Assembly (NCBI GenBank): GCA_949710005.1
Contig: OX453274.1
Coordinates: 15,411,695-15,475,694 of the forward strand
Direction of reading: 5' to 3'
Origin: Ricordea florida
Lineage: Eukaryota; Cnidaria; Anthozoa; Corallimorpharia; Ricordeidae
DNA: 64,000 nucleotides
The notes beneath the pieces were generated by a model. The model had not been told where the DNA came from and did no database searches. It saw only the letters and a program-made list of their open reading frames with translations. A program made the position numbers and the translations under genes. This document shows positions 50,130 through 62,099 of this stretch, in pieces; within the stretch, counting starts at the first letter, position 1; every line of letters starts with the position of its first letter.

Positions 50130-50470
50130 GATAACTGATTGTTGGTCTCGAACGCTATGTCGGTCGACACCCGGTCGAAAGGCGACCGATAGTCAGTCGA
50201 TGTTCGGTTGATATAGCGACCGACTATCGGTCGTAATTGCGCAGATGCATTTCGATCGTGTATCAGTGAAACGTCGGTGGGATATCGGTCAGGTGTCGGT
50301 GATATATCGGTCCACAGTCGCTCGACACTCTGTTGCAAGCAGGTCGATAGCCGATAGGAAGGTCAGTAAATATAGCGACCGACAATCGGCCGACTATCAG
50401 TCGTTATTGCGATGACGCATCTCGATCAAGTATCGATCAAATGTAGGTGGGATATCAGTTGTATCTTTAG
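50130..50470. repeat. Degenerate CGACCGATA / TATCGGTCG repeat cluster 1
   Basis: Many short, imperfect, partly palindromic modules (TATCGGTCG, CGACCGACTATCGG, GTCGATGTTCGG) pack this stretch. The same modules recur at 51170-51385. Stretches 49634-50129, 50471-51169 and 51386-52090 hold no gene I recognise. Confidence 0.6.
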
Positions 50471-51169
50471 GGGCCTCTACAGGTACTAGACATTTCGTTG
50501 TCGGCAATTAATTGTTATCGGTCCTTGCCTGGCCATCCACCCGAGCCATCTGCTCCAAGCGTTTACATGAAAAGGCACCACTTGCACTCAAGATCTGCAG
50601 GAGGAAGAGATCTTTCTAATGATACCCAAATCAGAGTGGTTTTGCTGATTGAGCTTGCCTACTCTATGTCCTCTATGGTACTGAGAATTTCCTGTTTGGC
50701 TGACGCTTTTTCGGAAATTCCTGAAGTAAGTTCAAGCCCAGGAGAAGGTCAAAAAGAAGAAAAAGGGAAAGCGAAAAAAAAAAATAATAAAGAAACCCCA
50801 AAAAGCCTGAAGAGATGGCGTGCGACGTTTGTGCATGCCACAAAACGCAATGCATCTCACAAAACGCGATGGCAGTGGAAAGTAAGGCACCATTTCATGT
50901 TGCAAATGCCATTTTTAGTAGTTTGGAGCTAATTTATGTTATAAATGACCAGAAAATAACCAAAAATGCGCATTTTCTAAGAATCTCCAGGTTTTCCGAA
51001 AACGTTTAATAGCGCTGAAAGTCCAAGAGCTGAAGGGTTAATTTTCGCATGCATCTGGGTCAAAAACAAACTCAACTGTTGTGTTTTTTCAGTATATTTT
51101 TCAAATATTTTAGTGATATTGGTTTGCGGACTAAAACTGTTTAGACCGACATACAGTGTAGACAGTGTA

Positions 51170-51385
51170 CCTACTATCGGCCGATTATTGACCGACATAT
51201 CGGCAGCTTTGCGTTTCTTTCGACCAATACTCGGTGAAGTATCGGCGAAGTAGCAGTTAACAGAAAACTATATTGGCCGACACACATCTCTACCGATATA
51301 TCGACCGACAGTCGGCCGAGTGTCGACCGGGTATCGACCGAGTGTCGGTCGGCTATCGACCGACACAGCGGTCGAGACCTCCTAC
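51170..51385. repeat. Degenerate CGACCGATA / TATCGGTCG repeat cluster 2
   Basis: Same modules as the cluster at 50130-50470 (CTATCGGCCGATTATTGACC, GACCGACAGTCGGCCGAG). The two lie 0.7 kb apart and may bound one repeat-derived insertion. Confidence 0.55.
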
Positions 51386-52090
51386 AGTAACGACGTGAAT
51401 ATTGTTTCTCCTAAACAGGTTATGGTCAAGTTGATACTGTCCAATTGACAAAGCCTAAGGTAATTTTACACTATCTGTTACAGTCTCGTAAATCAATTTA
51501 AAAGGCCATTCTTATGTCACTACAAGCCTACACAAAGGACAATTTTGAATTATATCGTGCAGTAAATACTGGGGCGGATCTAGGGGGATTCGGGTGGTTT
51601 GATCCAACGAGCGGTGAACACAATAAATTGACGCGGCGAATTAGAAAGCATCGATTTATTTTGTTACGAGCCGTGGATATAGATCTGTTTTTACTCCTGA
51701 GTTAAAAAGCGACTTTTCAGTTCCTTTAAGATGTCAAAAGTCAATTGTCAAGTTAAGGCTCCTAGCAGCAAATTGGCCCAGTTTTTCAGACGGTAAGCTA
51801 GAATTGTTTTCATTATAACTTTTTTGTTACCTTACTATCTTGAACCTCTTCCAAATCAGCTTAGATTACCAAAAGATTTATGGCAGTGGCAATTTATTGC
51901 TTTCTATATTTTTGTTCGCCAGATGGAACACTAATAGAGAAAGCAACGCGGATGCGCATGCAGAGTAGCAAAATGTACAGTTGCCATCGAGATCTGAAAG
52001 CGAGAGTGATGTCACCGATAGTGATGGTTACACTCACAAAAGGATTCGTCATGAAAGCGAAACACAATATTGAAATAAGATAAAATGCAG

Positions 52091-53557
52091 GATATTTTCA
52101 TCATAGTTTCATTAATGCAAATTTGCATGTTTTTACAAAGATTTGTCATGTTTTATTTTATCGAACCCCCTCTCATAAAAACGTGGATCCGCGCCAGAAA
52201 TATGTTAGCTTCAATGCATTTGTGTCCATTTTTAGGCCGCAAAAGAAACATGGATTGCAGTGGTTTCTTTTTGTACTCAGGAGGGATCTCGACTTACTTT
52301 TCAAAACCGCTTATCTCAGGTAGGCATATCTTGTCCTGATTATAATATGATTAGCTTAGTGTCAGATGACTCAATGGAACCTTAGCTTTGCCCCCTAACC
52401 ATAAGGGCGTCTCTTTCATACTTGGTCCTGGAATAAAATATAGAGCCTCTTTATAATTTTATTCTCATTTATTTACAGAATATTTGCTGGTTTAATGGGA
52501 GTCCTCTTAAGATTGACTACTATAGACCATCCAAAGTGGCTATTCGACGGAATTCGGAAATGCGAGCTCTTGTGTAAGTCTGTGCAATTGTTTATTTTAT
52601 CCGATAACTACGAGCCATTTATTAATTTGGATGTACAATCAATTACAGGACAACAAACATCAGAGACGACTATAGATGACAATGAACAGTGCTCCAGTGG
52701 AAACTGGTGTGTGACATTACCTAACCACATTTGTTTGCACTTTAGATCAACCAGTAGGCCGACCGCTATTAAAATGGAAGACAATAGCCGATGGACCTTT
52801 CCAAGTGTCGTGAAAATGGTCAAGAAAAAGAAAACTTGCAGAGCCTCTAGAAGAGCAAGAGAAGAAATTATATTCAAAAACTGGAATCCACTTCCGTTTA
52901 GAGAAAAGGTAACTTTGGTGTGGTTTCTTAAAATACTTTATTGCGTGCATTTACGTATTGCGTGCCAGTTGTGTGATAATAAGAGAGTATTTAGTGCAAT
53001 AATTAATTTCCTTAAATTCCCTTCACTGACTCGGATTTAAGAATCCTTCCCTCTTTCAGCAAAGTAGAAAACTGGTTAGAAAAGCGTTTGCGTAAAAAAT
53101 GTTACAAAAAAGGAGATTGACTGATGTGAAAATGTCCGCTGAAATTTGGTTTTGAATTTCCCCTTGTTTTGTATTTACATCCTGGTTGTTGATAATTTTA
53201 CTCATTGAGGTCAATGTATGTTTGTCTTTAAAATCAAATAATGAAAAGAAAAGAAAAGAAAAGTTAATTTAGACACCATAATGTTCATTTCATTTTAGAT
53301 TCGAAAGATCAAAAGAGGAAATCGAAATCATGGATCGAGGAAACCGAGGGCCGTTTGTTGTGTCGAAGAAAACAACTTTGACGACCTCCTAAAAGACGTT
53401 TTGTGGTTAAACAAGCACAACCCGCCTAAGTATCGTTTAAAGGAAGTTCGCCAGAAATTTTATCAAAGCGACCGACAACTTAGTGAAAACATCCCAGGTG
53501 CTTTCAGGCCACCATACACACCGTGTGGACTTTGGCAGTACAAAAAGATTAACAAAG
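52091..53557 (+). CDS. Unidentified spliced gene, three exons
   Basis: Exons 52091-52319, 52479-52908 and 53299-53557 have good acceptors (AAAATGCAG, TTATTTACAG, TTCATTTTAG) and donors (CTCAG|GTAGGC, AAAAG|GTAACT, AAAG|GTTAGA). Phases match at both joins (2 then 0), and the frame stays open throughout: KYVSFNAFVSIFRPQKKHGL, then WLFDGIRKCELLCKSVQLF, then a basic stretch KIKRGNRNHGSRKPRAV and YRLKEVRQKFYQSDRQLSEN. I do not recognise the family. It lies on the same strand downstream of the recombinase-like exons and may belong to that gene. The 3' end is cut off by repeats at 53.6 kb. Confidence 0.4.
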
Positions 53558-53615
53558 GTTAGAACGTTTGAATCCCAACAATTTATTTTAGTTCACCAAT
53601 AAATTGTTTCTGATT

Positions 53616-53675
53616 CTTATTAGTTTAAATTAATCAGGTGACGTTGTGGTGTTCATGGGCGGAGAGACACCATTT
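53616..53675 (+). repeat. Third, short copy of the 5'-end repeat
   Basis: TTAGTTTAAATTAATCAGGTGACG and GGCGGAGAGACACC align with 48976-49035. It lies just after the last donor of the unidentified gene. Confidence 0.5.
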
Positions 53676-53692
53676 AAACAATAGAGTGTTTC

Positions 53693-53812
53693 TGTCTCGG
53701 AACTATCGGCTGATAGTTGCCCTGCGGAAATTCGATGTTCTTAAAAGAAATACGTTAGTTTTAGGAACATCAACTTTCCAAGGGTAACTATCAGACCGAT
53801 AGTTCCGAGACA
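53693..53812. repeat. Hairpin, arms of about 50 bp
   Basis: The left arm TGTCTCGGAACTATCGGCTG... is matched by the right arm ending ...GATAGTTCCGAGACA, with a ~20-bp loop near 53745-53763. A small foldback/MITE-type insertion is likely. Confidence 0.65.
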
Positions 53813-53961
53813 TAAACAATGTATTTCTTTAATTGTTCACCAATAAAATGTTCTTCCGCGCCAGTTGAAAAACAGTAAAAACCCACTAAACGCAGATCAA
53901 TCAAATATTTATTCATGCGTACAGCCTGTCACAGATGTCAATAATTGTCAAGGATACTTAC

Positions 53962-53997
53962 ATCTTCTTCGCTGACCTCGGCGAATCGAGTAGCCAT
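53962..53997 (-). CDS. First exon of a second Crypton-like gene copy
   Basis: From ATG 53997 the minus strand reads MATRFAEVSEED and then a consensus donor GTAAGT at 53961. It is a diverged copy of exon 1 at 49100, within the inverted repeat (53955-54152), and faces the other copy. The rest of the gene is not seen; the splice break falls earlier than in the left copy. Confidence 0.45.
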
Positions 53998-54239
53998 ACT
54001 TGTGACAATGAAGCCTGCTTTTTTAGTGCAGAAACATTTTCACGGACAAGTACTATCCATCCGGGTATTTTCCTCGGACGGGCACTATGGGCTGATAGAG
54101 TATCTCCGCGGATGAACACTATCGCGTCACGTGATCAACTTAAAGCAATAAGAGTCGGAGAAAATTTTGCCCATAGAACAAAAACCCGCGTGTTAAACGT
54201 TCTTATCCAAATAGTCATTGTCTATTTCATAAAAGCTAT

Positions 54240-55022
54240 TTTTCTTGCCGAACAGACTAATGTAACTAAGTTTTTAGGAATATACGTGGACGAGCACCTT
54301 ACTTGGAAATATTAGCTATATCTCTAAACAGATCTCTAGGTCAGTTGGTATAATATTCAGGGCCCGATTCTACCTATCTGAAAAAACCAAATTATCTCTG
54401 TACTACGCATTAATTTATCCCTATATCACCTATTGTAACTCCTCTTGGTCATCCACGTATGTGTCCAACTTAAATAGGATTTTCATTCTGCAAAAGCGTG
54501 CTGTGCGAGCCATCACCAATTCCGATTATCGTGCACATTCTGCTCCACTGTTTGCTAAATTGGGTGTCCTTGATATTTTTCAAGTGAACTCATTTCAAAT
54601 AGCCAAGTTTATCTTTTACTATCACAATAAATTACTGCCTTCAATGTTCCTCAACTTGTTTGAAACAAATAGTGAAATTCATAATTATGGCACTAGAACG
54701 GCTGAATGTTACCGCCCTCATTTCTGTCGTACAAACATTAAACAATTTACAATTCTCTTTCAAGGTCCTATGATTTGGAATTCTCTCCCTACTTCAATTA
54801 CCTGTTCAGCAAGTTTTCTTACCTTCAAGAAATGTTAAAATTCTTATTTAAACAAGCTTGAATCTGTTATGCCACACTCACACAGCACCAGATTATATAC
54901 TTTTATATTATCCTTCGTGGTGGCCTCTCTTATAAGCCTTGTGGTTTCCTGAGGTCTCCTCGCCCTTAACTTAGGTGTATTTATAGCAACTATTATGTAA
55001 ATGGGAAATAAATAAATAAATG
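54240..55022 (+). mobile_element. Non-LTR retrotransposon (CR1/L2-like) 3' fragment
   Basis: The frame 54461-54838, with a preceding piece at about 54255-54460 in another frame, gives the end of a LINE reverse transcriptase: FLGIYVDEHLTW, LQKRAVRAI, KLGVLDIFQ, YHNKLLPSMFLNLF, GPMIWNSLP. The 3' UTR ends in AAATAAATAAATAAAT near 55020, a short-repeat tail. 5' truncated and frameshifted, so inactive. Confidence 0.75.
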
Positions 55023-55105
55023 CTTTTGCAGGCAACAATGAGGTCAACATGAATCAATCCATATTTCGTGCTGGTGGAGAGGGTTCTACTTTAGTGAAGC
55101 AGGAC

Positions 55106-56863
55106 TGAGCAGATTAAAGTTTCTAAAGATAACTTTGCCAGTGGCGCAACGTCTCGTATTTACAAGGGCACGTACACAGATGAAACGGGACAACACACCC
55201 AGTTGCAGTAAAAGAATTTGTGCTGGCTATGACACGACGCATGCAAAGAAAGGTTGACAAAGAGTCAAAATTGCTGCAGACACTAAATCATCCGAATGTT
55301 GTGAGTTTTTACGGAAGGATAGAGGGAACCTCCAGCTTAGTAACCGAATTTATAGAGAAACGTATATCGGTAAATGGTGAAGATGTCTCGATAAACAATG
55401 TTCGACAACTGTTGGACGAGTTAGAGGATGAGTTACCTTGGCATTTAAGACTGAAAATTGCTTCGGACACTGCCATCGGGGTTTCATACCTCCATGACTG
55501 TGGATGTATTCACTGCGATCTTAAGTCAGCGAATGTATTCCTTGGAGAAGATGGAAAGAGAAAGTGGATCATAAAAATAGGAGACTTTGGGGAAGCTAGA
55601 GCAGAACACAAAGACCACCTGATGTCGCAACTGTCTTTTCAGGATTCTATGAGCAATGCCGTCGGGACTGTTCCTTTTATAGCACCAGAAGTCATGTGCG
55701 GAGGGAAGCCAACTACACAATCAGACGTCTACAGTTTTGCAATGCTTTTGATCGAGCTTCTCTGTCCTCACAGGGCAAATCCATGGGCAGATGACTGTAA
55801 AGTACCGTGTATAAGTGCATACCTTCTACAAAAGAAACGTCCTACCTTACCAGATGAAGTCGTCAATATCCCTGAATCCATATTAACGCGTTTCTCGCAG
55901 CTGATTAAAATGTGCTGGATTGAGGATCCCCTTCAGAGGCCAAACTTCACAGAAATTGTAAAAGAACTACAGTCAATGAGTGATTTTATGCAAAATGAGA
56001 GTATAACTAAGATGAAAACAACAGTTGACCAAACTACTGGAACCACAGATTCGATACATCACAGCGACGAAAGCAACAAACACGATTCCGTTTACATGGA
56101 AATCTGGAATTTAACATTGCACCAAGGATCGGCTTTGGAAACCTTCGGAGATATTGCTGCGTCTTTTGAAGAAGCTGAAAGCTCGATTCCAAAAGAACTC
56201 TATGCAGATATAGAGCAACAAGCATTTCAACATGATGGCTCCAATGCATGCACATTTTTCGCCGCGACACTCGCACATAAATTAGAGAATCTGGCTATGT
56301 CGCAGAGTAATATATTAAACAGCGAAAATGATATGAAGGATTTTGTGGAAACACTGATAACGAATATACCTAAGAAAATAAACAAAATAAGAGATGTTTC
56401 CTCTCACGTGACGGTGGAGGATGCTGTAGATCTTCTGAAGGAAGCATCATTGAGCAATTTAAACACAGATACATTGATGAATTCCTTCTCAGGCCCAAAT
56501 ACATCAGTCGGCGAGGACGCGCTTATCGAAGCTTTAAAGTCTTTATATCAGCAGAGTCCAGTATTCGCGGTCTATACCTGTCCTCCCATATCTTTCTGCC
56601 TTGGTTGCTACAGCAGTGTGAAGGACTCAACAAATCCCAAGACATTTATAGTTATTGACACTCATTGCATACCAAGTACAGTTGGTGGAAATGGAAATGG
56701 GACTATAATCCAAATCAGATTTCATCCGCGTGATATGCATAAAGCAGCTTCAAAACTGACTTCATGGATCAAACGCCGATTACTTTGCTCTGGCGATGGG
56801 GGAAAAGTTCAGAACATGACGATAATCAGACAGGTACAGGGATTGTTATGTATAGAAATTTAA
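55106..56863 (+). pseudogene. Protein kinase with cysteine-peptidase-like C-terminal domain
   Basis: The Gly-rich loop (FASGATSRIYKG, about 55134-55169) and the ATP-binding Lys strand (PVAVKEF, 55199-55219) lie in different frames, a one-base break near 55190. From 55220 the frame is open: HCDLKSANVFL is the catalytic loop, then KIGDFGEA, VPFIAPEV and DVYSFAMLLIE, a TKL-type kinase. After residue ~270, GSNACTFFAATLAHK and FIVIDTHCIP suggest a papain-fold peptidase pair (Cys near 341, His near 478). A donor CAG|GTACAG at 56833 would splice it onward before the stop at 56863, perhaps into the RecQ region downstream. Confidence 0.6.
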
Positions 56864-57176
56864 TTATTCGAGAATAACAATTTGAAAAAAAAAGAGTCTG
56901 CCAGTATTTGCCGAAACTTTCGTTCCACCACGGAGTACATTGTACATTTGTAATGGTTACCCATGAGAAAATCGGACGTTGTTCTCAGAATATGCAAACA
57001 TAAATACATACCGATGCATTCGAATATAAGCACTGCAAAAAAATGTGCAATTTTTCTATCACCAGAACGATGCGATGAACAACAAAAAGACATTGCGATT
57101 CCCCGCAGTGCCTACTTCATTGATACTGACCTATTTTTCCTAGTTCTGAATCAGCGCGGTTCATCACGAATATTAC

Positions 57177-57308
57177 AAAAAAGAGACAATAATTCAATAT
57201 CTCTTCCATCCACAGATTTTTGATCATCTTGGTCCGGCAAATGAAGAAGAAAACAAGAATTTGTGCGAAGTTTTGGAAAAACCCATTGAGGAAATGGATG
57301 CAAGCACG
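57177..57308 (+). pseudogene. Duplicated short exon upstream of RecQ
   Basis: It reads ETIIQYLFHPQIFDHLGP ... ENKNLCEVLEKPIEEMDAS to a donor GTACGTATA. The next exon repeats this at about 57404-57534 (ETIIQYLFDPQDFHHLDLGN). A tandem exon duplication in the linker before the helicase; boundaries are approximate. Confidence 0.45.
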
Positions 57309-57370
57309 GTACGTATAACAAACAATTGTGATTCCATGTAGTGTCTCCTGTTATTTGTATTTAGCTTTTT

Positions 57371-59619
57371 CTTTGGGTGATCCAGTTAATTACGGATATT
57401 ACAAAGAAGAGACGATAATCCAATATCTCTTCGATCCACAGGATTTTCATCATCTTGATCTGGGAAATGACGAAGAAAACTACGACCTCTGTGAAGCCCT
57501 GGAAAAATCCCTTGAGGAAATAGATGCAAAAACGGTGTTTGTACTCGAAGCAAAACCGTTTGTTGGTGAATGTAATACAGATCAACATTGGATTAAGATA
57601 TCAGAATTGAGTGTCCCTGAAAAGAAAGAAGTTCTATGGACAGGATATCTAGCTCGTTTCGGTCATTCTTCGTTGGAGCAGTTTCAGAAGGATGCAATTC
57701 AGGCGGTTCAGCAAGCACGCGATACCATAATTATTCAACCTACGGCAAGTGGAAAAAGTATTTGCTTTCAGATTCCAGCTTTATTAGATGAACGGCTCAT
57801 CACTGTGGTAATTTGCCCTACCCTATCATTAATAAACTCGCATGTGGAGAATCTGAAGCTCCATGGTATTAACAGCTCATCCCTTGGGCCTTCGTCCAGC
57901 GCGTCATCACTTCAGTCTGTGCTGTCCTGTGACAAGGAGGACCTACCGCCTTTGCTTTTTACAACACCAGAGTATTTCGCCATAAAAATAAAAAGGGAAC
58001 TCATAGAAATGAAATCTTCGGTCAAAATGGTGGTGCTTGACGAAGTTCACAAAGTGTTTGATAGAAATTATAACTTCAGGTCATGTTATGATAGCTTTCA
58101 AACATTAAAGGACGAATTTGAGGGCATCCCCATCATGGCTCTGACTGCCACTCTAGACGACTCTCAGTTGGTGGACCTAGCTAGCAATTATTTGCGATGT
58201 CCTGTACTCATCAAAGGAAATGTAAATAAGAAGAATACGAAACTAAATGTTGATTACTATCAAAAAGTGCACCGAAAAGAGGGCGATGCCATGTGGAATG
58301 ATCTGGCAAAAGAACTGGTTAACACAATACAAGATGATTATGCTATCGTGTACATGGATTTTAAGGTGGATGTGGAGCGTTTTGTTAAGGGGTTAATAAA
58401 GGCTGGGTTGCATGATGTTAAGGCGTATCATGGAAACATGTCCAGTGAAATGAAGAGCAAGGTGGACAACGAATTTAGAAGCAAGGAATTCCAGGTCCTT
58501 GTCGCAACTGAAGCATATGAAGTTGGAACGCACAGCCCCCACGTTAACCTAGTTTTTCGAATAGGTTGTATGAGAAATATGGCAGTGCTTGTGCAAGAAT
58601 TCGGTCGAGCTGGTAGAAATAACGATTCATCAGATGGGATAAATCTTGTTAACGAAGGCGTTGATGACCAGCGTCTAATTTATTGGACAAAGGGGTGTCT
58701 CTCAAGCGAAGCAGCTGCAAAGAAAATGGAATATGAAAAATGTTGGAAGTGGTTATACGGACTTCAGGCTGGTGCCTGCCTCCGAAAGACTTTATTAGCA
58801 AATTTTCAATCAAGCGATGTATTTGAGCAGGCTGCAGGTGGTGAATGCTGTGGTGAAAGCTGTGATATACGCACTTCAAGAGATTTCAACTGCCGAGAAA
58901 GTGCAGTTCTTCTTCTTAATGCATTGGAAGAGGTTAGAAACCTTCCCATAGCAAAAGCAGGAGTAAGCGAAGACAAAGTTATTTCCTGGCCTAGAGGTTG
59001 CAAGCAAGGTTGGATTTCCTCATCTGACATTCAGGAATAATATTATATCGATTCATCACAAAGTTATTCCAAGGGACTACGGATGAATGGTAGAGCCATT
59101 AAAAAGGAATGGTGGTCCACACACTTAAAACAACTAATTCATTTAGGTCTGGTAAAAATATCTTTTAACATTTATACTTTCGGATATTTCACAAGAGCAT
59201 CAAGATCTTACTCCATTACAGACAAAGGAAAAACGTTCCTTGAAAAACCGCATGATCTCCTTGTATTAAGCCCGGAGGCATTTGAATATAGGAAGTCAAA
59301 AGATGGTAAAACCCTGAGGGCGTATAAACCTGCAAACAGGAACAAAATCCGTGAATTATTACTTGACAGCGCAAGGTGGTCAGAAGTTAAAGAAAGAGGA
59401 GCCTACGAATATCCTGGTTTCCAAACAGAAGAAAATTATGTTGCTTACTGCAAGGATATTAATAGAGCAGTGGGATTTGGGTCATGCCAAAGACCCCATT
59501 TTATGTGGGACGACTGTCAACTAACAAAGAGAGGTACCTCAACACAGAAGTTGAATCTACAGATCAACACTGAAAGGTCATGGTGTCAAAGGTCAAGCGC
59601 GCCTTTTGCGAGGGAGTAA
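57371..59619 (+). pseudogene. RecQ-type DNA helicase with in-frame stop
   Basis: Walker A is PTASGKSICFQIP (about 57739-57777), DEVH box VVLDEVHKVFD (about 58030), motif III ALTATLDD, motif VI EFGRAGRN (about 58596). A Cys-rich zinc part (GECCGESCD) and an RQC-like winged helix (HLKQLIHLGLVKISFNIY) follow. TAA at 59038-59040 interrupts the same frame, which resumes at once; a frame change near 59580 then leads to the transposase. I start at the region after TTATTTGTATTTAG; an ATG at 57328 is upstream of that acceptor. Likely a mobile-element helicase. Confidence 0.65.
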
Positions 59620-61394
59620 AAGTATGTTCTTATGAAGGTTGCCATTACACTGTTAGTAACCGACAAAGAAAAAACAAATGCAAAGATCACGCTTCCAGTT
59701 ACAGGCTTAAGCAAACTGGTGATTGCCCAGCGCAAATTATCTACGTGTGGCCTGCTGCAGATGATGGAAGGAGGTGGGTTGGGTGTCTACCTGGAACATC
59801 ACACAATCACGCGAAACCGGCACCTCATGTCATCTCACAATCTGTTAAAGATGACATTCACAATGCGATAAAGAAGGACTGTACTCTCACGACCAAACAG
59901 CTTCAGAAAGGCCAAGGACTTGGATTTCTCCCAGCAGAAAAAGCCCCCGCAGCATCTAATCCAAACCGAATTAGAAAGGAGAGGCACCTGGCATTGGAAA
60001 ACAGAACAAAAGTTCATCCAGGAATTGTCCCGCTTCTTCAAGTTCTTGAATTTGACGAGTTTAGGAAACAGTATGAAGACGTGCAAGAGACCATCGATCA
60101 GGAATTCTTAACAAAAGTGAACGAAAAAATGGGGAAATACCAGATGGAAGGACGAGAGTACCTGATTTCGCCTTTGAGAAATTTTGCATTTTTTCTCTCT
60201 CCCTATCAAGCAGACCTGCTGAGAAACACCAAAGATCTGTACGTGGACATCACATAAACAAATAACACTGGATTTCCTTATTTACTTAACATGGTAGCTT
60301 TTAACGAAAATACCATTGAGTTTAACGCGGTTGCGAGAGTTCTTTTGAATAAACAAGACGGTGATGCCTACGCAATCGCTATTCGTGAAATATTTACCCA
60401 CGTGACTAAATTACATCCGTCGTTCAAAAATGGGCAGAATCTTAGACAGATCATGGTAGATTTCGATCAAGCAGAGTATAACGGCTTTGAAAGAAGTATC
60501 GGAACGCAACTCTGCGAGAAAATGCTGCGTGGATGTACAGTTCATTGGAAAACTTCTGTTAATCGAGTAAGTGACATTGTTACGAAAAGCAAAGAGGAAC
60601 ATCAGATTTTTCGCCACATTGGACATGCCATACAAGACCTTTCGAATCAAACTGACGTCAAGTTGGCTTTCGACGTCCTTTGTGGTGAAAAGAATATAAC
60701 CGAAGTGAAAGATCTCTTACCAGCGGATTTAGCTGCAACTTGCAGTAAACAAACCAATGTCCATTGGTCGAAGTCAGTCCATTGGGTGAGGTGGTGGACC
60801 AGAGAGAGAATTCTAAAAATGTTTTGTAAGGCCTACACTTTACTAGATAAGGAAGAGTGGGACGCAACACCCAATACCAACAATGCGGTCGAGTCCCTAA
60901 ATCGTCAGTCAATTGGCGAAGAATGTAGTAACATTGCGACGCTCATGAAGAACATTTACATGCAAGACAGGTTACATGCCGTCAAAATTATCGCAAGTGA
61001 ACAAAACATTAATATAAGTTACGAAAATAACAGCCAAGACGCAAAAGAAAAAAAAAAAAGGAAAAAGAGGAAGCGTTCTCGATTAAGTTTGAGAGGAACA
61101 AGCAGTTCTCTTAATGAAAATGAACCCCAAATGGAACAAACTCCTCCCGATAAGCGAGTGAAGTTAGGCAAACGGTCATCGGCAAAACGGAAATTACATG
61201 CAGGAGAAAGGATGATTGGGACACGGGTTGAAGTAGAGTACGAAGAGAATGTTGACGGAGTTGTTAAGTATCTTGGTTGGATAAAGGGTACGATTATGGA
61301 TTACGATAAACGGAAAGGGTATCTGGTTCAATTTCCGGATGATGTTGACTGGATAAGAACTCTAAACAGCAAAGACGTGAGAATAATCGAATAG
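59580..61394 (+). pseudogene. MULE-like transposase with Tudor-like tail, in-frame stop
   Basis: An FLYWCH/WRKY-like finger ([19 protein letters not shown] ... HNH) is followed by LYVDIT, then in-frame TAA at 60255-60257. The frame resumes with [41 protein letters not shown] and [12 protein letters not shown], which follow the D...D...E layout of Mutator-like transposases. After a Lys-rich stretch comes a Tudor/agenet-like segment ([12 protein letters not shown] ... [20 protein letters not shown]). It reads on from the RecQ region, which suggests one fused polypeptide once existed. Confidence 0.6.
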
Positions 61395-62095
61395 ACGTTC
61401 CTGCATAAGAAAAATGCTTTTTAAGCGGGAAAATGAATTACAGCGGCAACTACCACAGTTGCAGCTATGAAGAGAACTGACGTCCAGTTTGGTGCTTATG
61501 TTACTTGTTACTTACTCAATATATGCAAACAAACCTTGCAAATAAAAACATATTCAGTGGACTTAAGACCGCGAGGTCTGCACGATTAAGTCAATAGGGA
61601 GGTTAAGCATGCGCGTTGTTGAGACGCGGACGGCATCCGGAAGTGAGCTGTTTTCCCTTTTAACTTGTCTTCACACAACCACATTTACATTGATTAGTAT
61701 ATTTTCTCCATTAGAGATGATCACTATAAAAATCTGGGAGACACCACTGTCCTGGCACGCGAAATGTTCTTTCCCGGTAGCCGTCCGCGCTTCCAAAAAA
61801 AAAACACGCCTGCTTAAGCTCCCGAATGGCGTTTGACACAGAGACACCTCTCGACCGAGTGTTCGGAGCTCAAAACCTCTACGTTCTAATGGTAGTTAAC
61901 CTGTATATTATAGCTAAACGTCCTTCTAACAAAAAAGTGCGGCTCAGCCGTAGAGGATACATCTTATTAAACATAGTATTGAGAAGATGAGCACCCAGAA
62001 ATGAACGTTGTAGTTTGTCCATTTTACCATCTCGGAAAAAAGAAACAAGGAGTATAACTTGTAATGAACGGTTTACCTTTCTTATGGTTAGGTTG
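61395..62095. other. Noncoding stretch
   Basis: No gene seen between the transposase stop and the satellite. Confidence 0.5.
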
Positions 62096-62099
62096 TCAT

